Assembly: GCA_009469665.1 (NCBI GenBank)
Contig: SSTB01000088.1
Coordinates: 1-5,503, forward strand
Origin: Azonexaceae bacterium
GTDB lineage: Bacteria; Pseudomonadota; Gammaproteobacteria; Burkholderiales; Rhodocyclaceae
Direction: 5' to 3'
DNA: 5,503 nt
Shown here: one piece after another, positions 4,348 to 5,503 of the stretch
How the letters are laid out: the number at the start of each line of letters is the position of its first letter
Position numbering within the stretch: the stretch's first letter is position 1
Notes under the pieces: model-generated
Database searches by the model: none
What the model was told of the DNA's origin: nothing
The model's input: only the letters and a program-made list of their open reading frames with translations
Translations under genes and position numbers: made by a program

Positions 4348-5503
4348 CTGATCCTTCCGAAGCAGTTTCTTTACTGCAAGCTGTGCGGTATCAACTGTCG
4401 CATTGGCGTCTTCAAACACTTGCTTGCCAGACTCGGCCAGCAAGGATTTCTTCGTGACCAGGGTCCCGTCACCGGTGTCGACGATCTCTGCTTTTTGATC
4501 GAATCTGGAGCTGGCCGCACCTGTTTCATTCCTGATTGCACTGCCACGTCCCTGCACGTCGCTTCGCAGGGGGGACGGATTCGTGTTGGTGCGAGCGTCC
4601 GGAGTGGGGTGGTTGGATTGCGACACCCTCGCGCGCTGCAGTCGATCCAAAGCCGCTAGATCGGGCGATAGGGCCCGGTCCGAGGTTTGGCGGTTATGCA
4701 GCGCGCGCACATCGTCGAAAGAGCTGGGTAGAGCAGTGCCATCGGAAAACACCCGGTTTGGCCTGAGGCCTTGGCGAGCCAGTTCTGCATCAAACATTGA
4801 CAGCGCCGAGGCGCTGTCGCCACCGTACTGCTCGGCGTAGCGCAAGAACATCTCCAGGTTATGCGGGTCCTGGGCGATATCGATGGAGAGCGACTCTCCG
4901 TGGTCCCTGGCCGACGACAGGCGCTCCGCAAAGGCCGTTCTTTCGGTGAAGGCGGCATCGGCCCGCTCCGATCGAGACATGGCGCTCGCGAGCCGTGACG
5001 ACATTTCCTGGGCCTCGCGGGAGTCCTTGGCGAAACTGTTGATGAGGCTTGAATCCCGCGACACCCGATCGCCAAACTGCTTGAATTCCGCAATCTGCTC
5101 TTGTGTAAGGCTGTTGAGCACCTTCTGCTGGGCAGCCGATAGACCCGACTGGTAGTTCTTCCCGGCACGGGCCTGAACTTCAGCGCCCGCTATCGGCGTA
5201 TTGACCCCCAGGTGGCCGGCAGCGCCAAAGGCGATCTGCGCCACTTGGCTCTGGGTCAAGCCGGTGCTTTCTGCCACGTTTTTCGAAATCTGATCCAACC
5301 GGTTGAGCGTCTCGCCCATCTGCTCGAAGCTACTTGAGGCCGTGCCACTGGTGCTGCGGAGTGATCGCAGTTTTGCCAGGCCTCGTGCAAAGGTCTCGGT
5401 GAGCGCCGCCGATCGCTCGGTATTTGCGGAGATTGCTTCGCCGCGCGCGGCATCGGCTTGCCGACTGGCCTGCACCACATCCTGCTCGGACACCCGCATC
5501 GAG
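4345..5503 (-). CDS. traG: F-type conjugation protein TraG, C-terminal part, 5' end cut by window
   Basis: TraG of F-type type IV secretion systems has an N-terminal membrane domain needed for pilus assembly and a long C-terminal domain for mating-pair stabilisation and entry exclusion in the recipient. The visible ~386 residues match the C-terminal region as I know it from F-like ICEs: a Ser/Thr/Ala-rich helical stretch (TETFARGLAKL, SSSFEQMGETLNRLDQIS), TGLTQSQVAQIAFGAAGHLG, SGLSAAQQKVLNSLT, and a segment with SRLASAMSRSERADAA, AQDPHNLEMFLRYAEQYGG and ALSMFDAELARQGL. A low-complexity, charged tail ends in LLRKDQ. The frame is open to the right edge, so the internal Met at 5499 is not the start. 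Full-length TraG is about 940 residues in F and longer in SXT. No frameshift is seen. The tra operon presumably lies to the right and ends here, facing the integrase end. It should not be confused with the unrelated VirD4-type coupling protein also called TraG. Confidence 0.85.
   Translation of the reverse strand, partial: SMRVSEQDVVQASRQADAARGEAISANTERSAALTETFARGLAKLRSLRSTSGTASSSFEQMGETLNRLDQISKNVAESTGLTQSQVAQIAFGAAGHLGVNTPIAGAEVQARAGKNYQSGLSAAQQKVLNSLTQEQIAEFKQFGDRVSRDSSLINSFAKDSREAQEMSSRLASAMSRSERADAAFTERTAFAERLSSARDHGESLSIDIAQDPHNLEMFLRYAEQYGGDSASALSMFDAELARQGLRPNRVFSDGTALPSSFDDVRALHNRQTSDRALSPDLAALDRLQRARVSQSNHPTPDARTNTNPSPLRSDVQGRGSAIRNETGAASSRFDQKAEIVDTGDGTLVTKKSLLAESGKQVFEDANATVDTAQLAVKKLLRKDQ

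Noticed and set aside
4602..4609. GAGTGGGG, a 7/8 match to the proposed attachment core.
   Set aside because: It lies inside the intact traG coding sequence, is not exact, and has no neighbouring element end.
5498..5503. ATCGAG ends the window and also begins it, as if a direct repeat flanked the segment.
   Set aside because: Only six bases match, the match does not cover the proposed attachment core, and the right copy lies inside the open traG frame. Coincidence is more likely than an attachment site.

Overview
The window reads as the left end of an integrative and conjugative element (ICE) or genomic island in a GC-rich proteobacterium, most likely gamma- or beta-proteobacterial. Bases 1-15 read Ile-Glu-Trp-Glu-stop, the near-universal C-terminus of GMP synthase (GuaA). 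A P4-family tyrosine integrase follows directly. The 3' end of guaA is a well-known integration hotspot, so the element boundary lies at the very start of the window. The right boundary is not in the window.

Layout: (1) 1-15 is the guaA tail and probable attachment core. (2) 16-235 is a non-coding, repeat-rich region. It holds two groups of short repeats at 10-bp period, a TGACGGTATC repeat cluster and a plausible integrase promoter, and is best read as recombinase binding and control DNA. (3) 236-1552 is the integrase. (4) 1553-1682 is a non-coding gap with a small hairpin and a striking 24-bp inverted repeat just upstream of the next operon. (5) 1683-3445 is a two-gene unit with a 7-bp overlap: a winged-helix regulator and an AbiEii-like nucleotidyltransferase. 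It is a probable type IV-like toxin-antitoxin or abortive-infection module, with a regulator architecture unlike canonical AbiEi. (6) 3449-3965 holds a possible 29-codon ORF and a 145-aa protein with a Cys/His pattern suggestive of a papain-like hydrolase. Both lie in the same direction and are nearly gapless with the module. (7) 4024-4344 is a small membrane protein with its own strong ribosome binding site. (8) 4345 to the right edge, on the minus strand, is the C-terminal part of TraG, the F-type conjugation mating-pair-stabilisation and entry-exclusion protein.

Together, the integrase moves the element, the tra region to the right transfers it, and the regulator/nucleotidyltransferase operon is cargo that probably stabilises the element or defends the host. 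The small membrane protein next to traG is a candidate entry-exclusion partner. The least described parts are the nucleotidyltransferase operon with its operator-like palindrome and linked Cys/His protein, and the membrane protein beside traG. All functional calls rest on motif recognition by eye. No database search was run.
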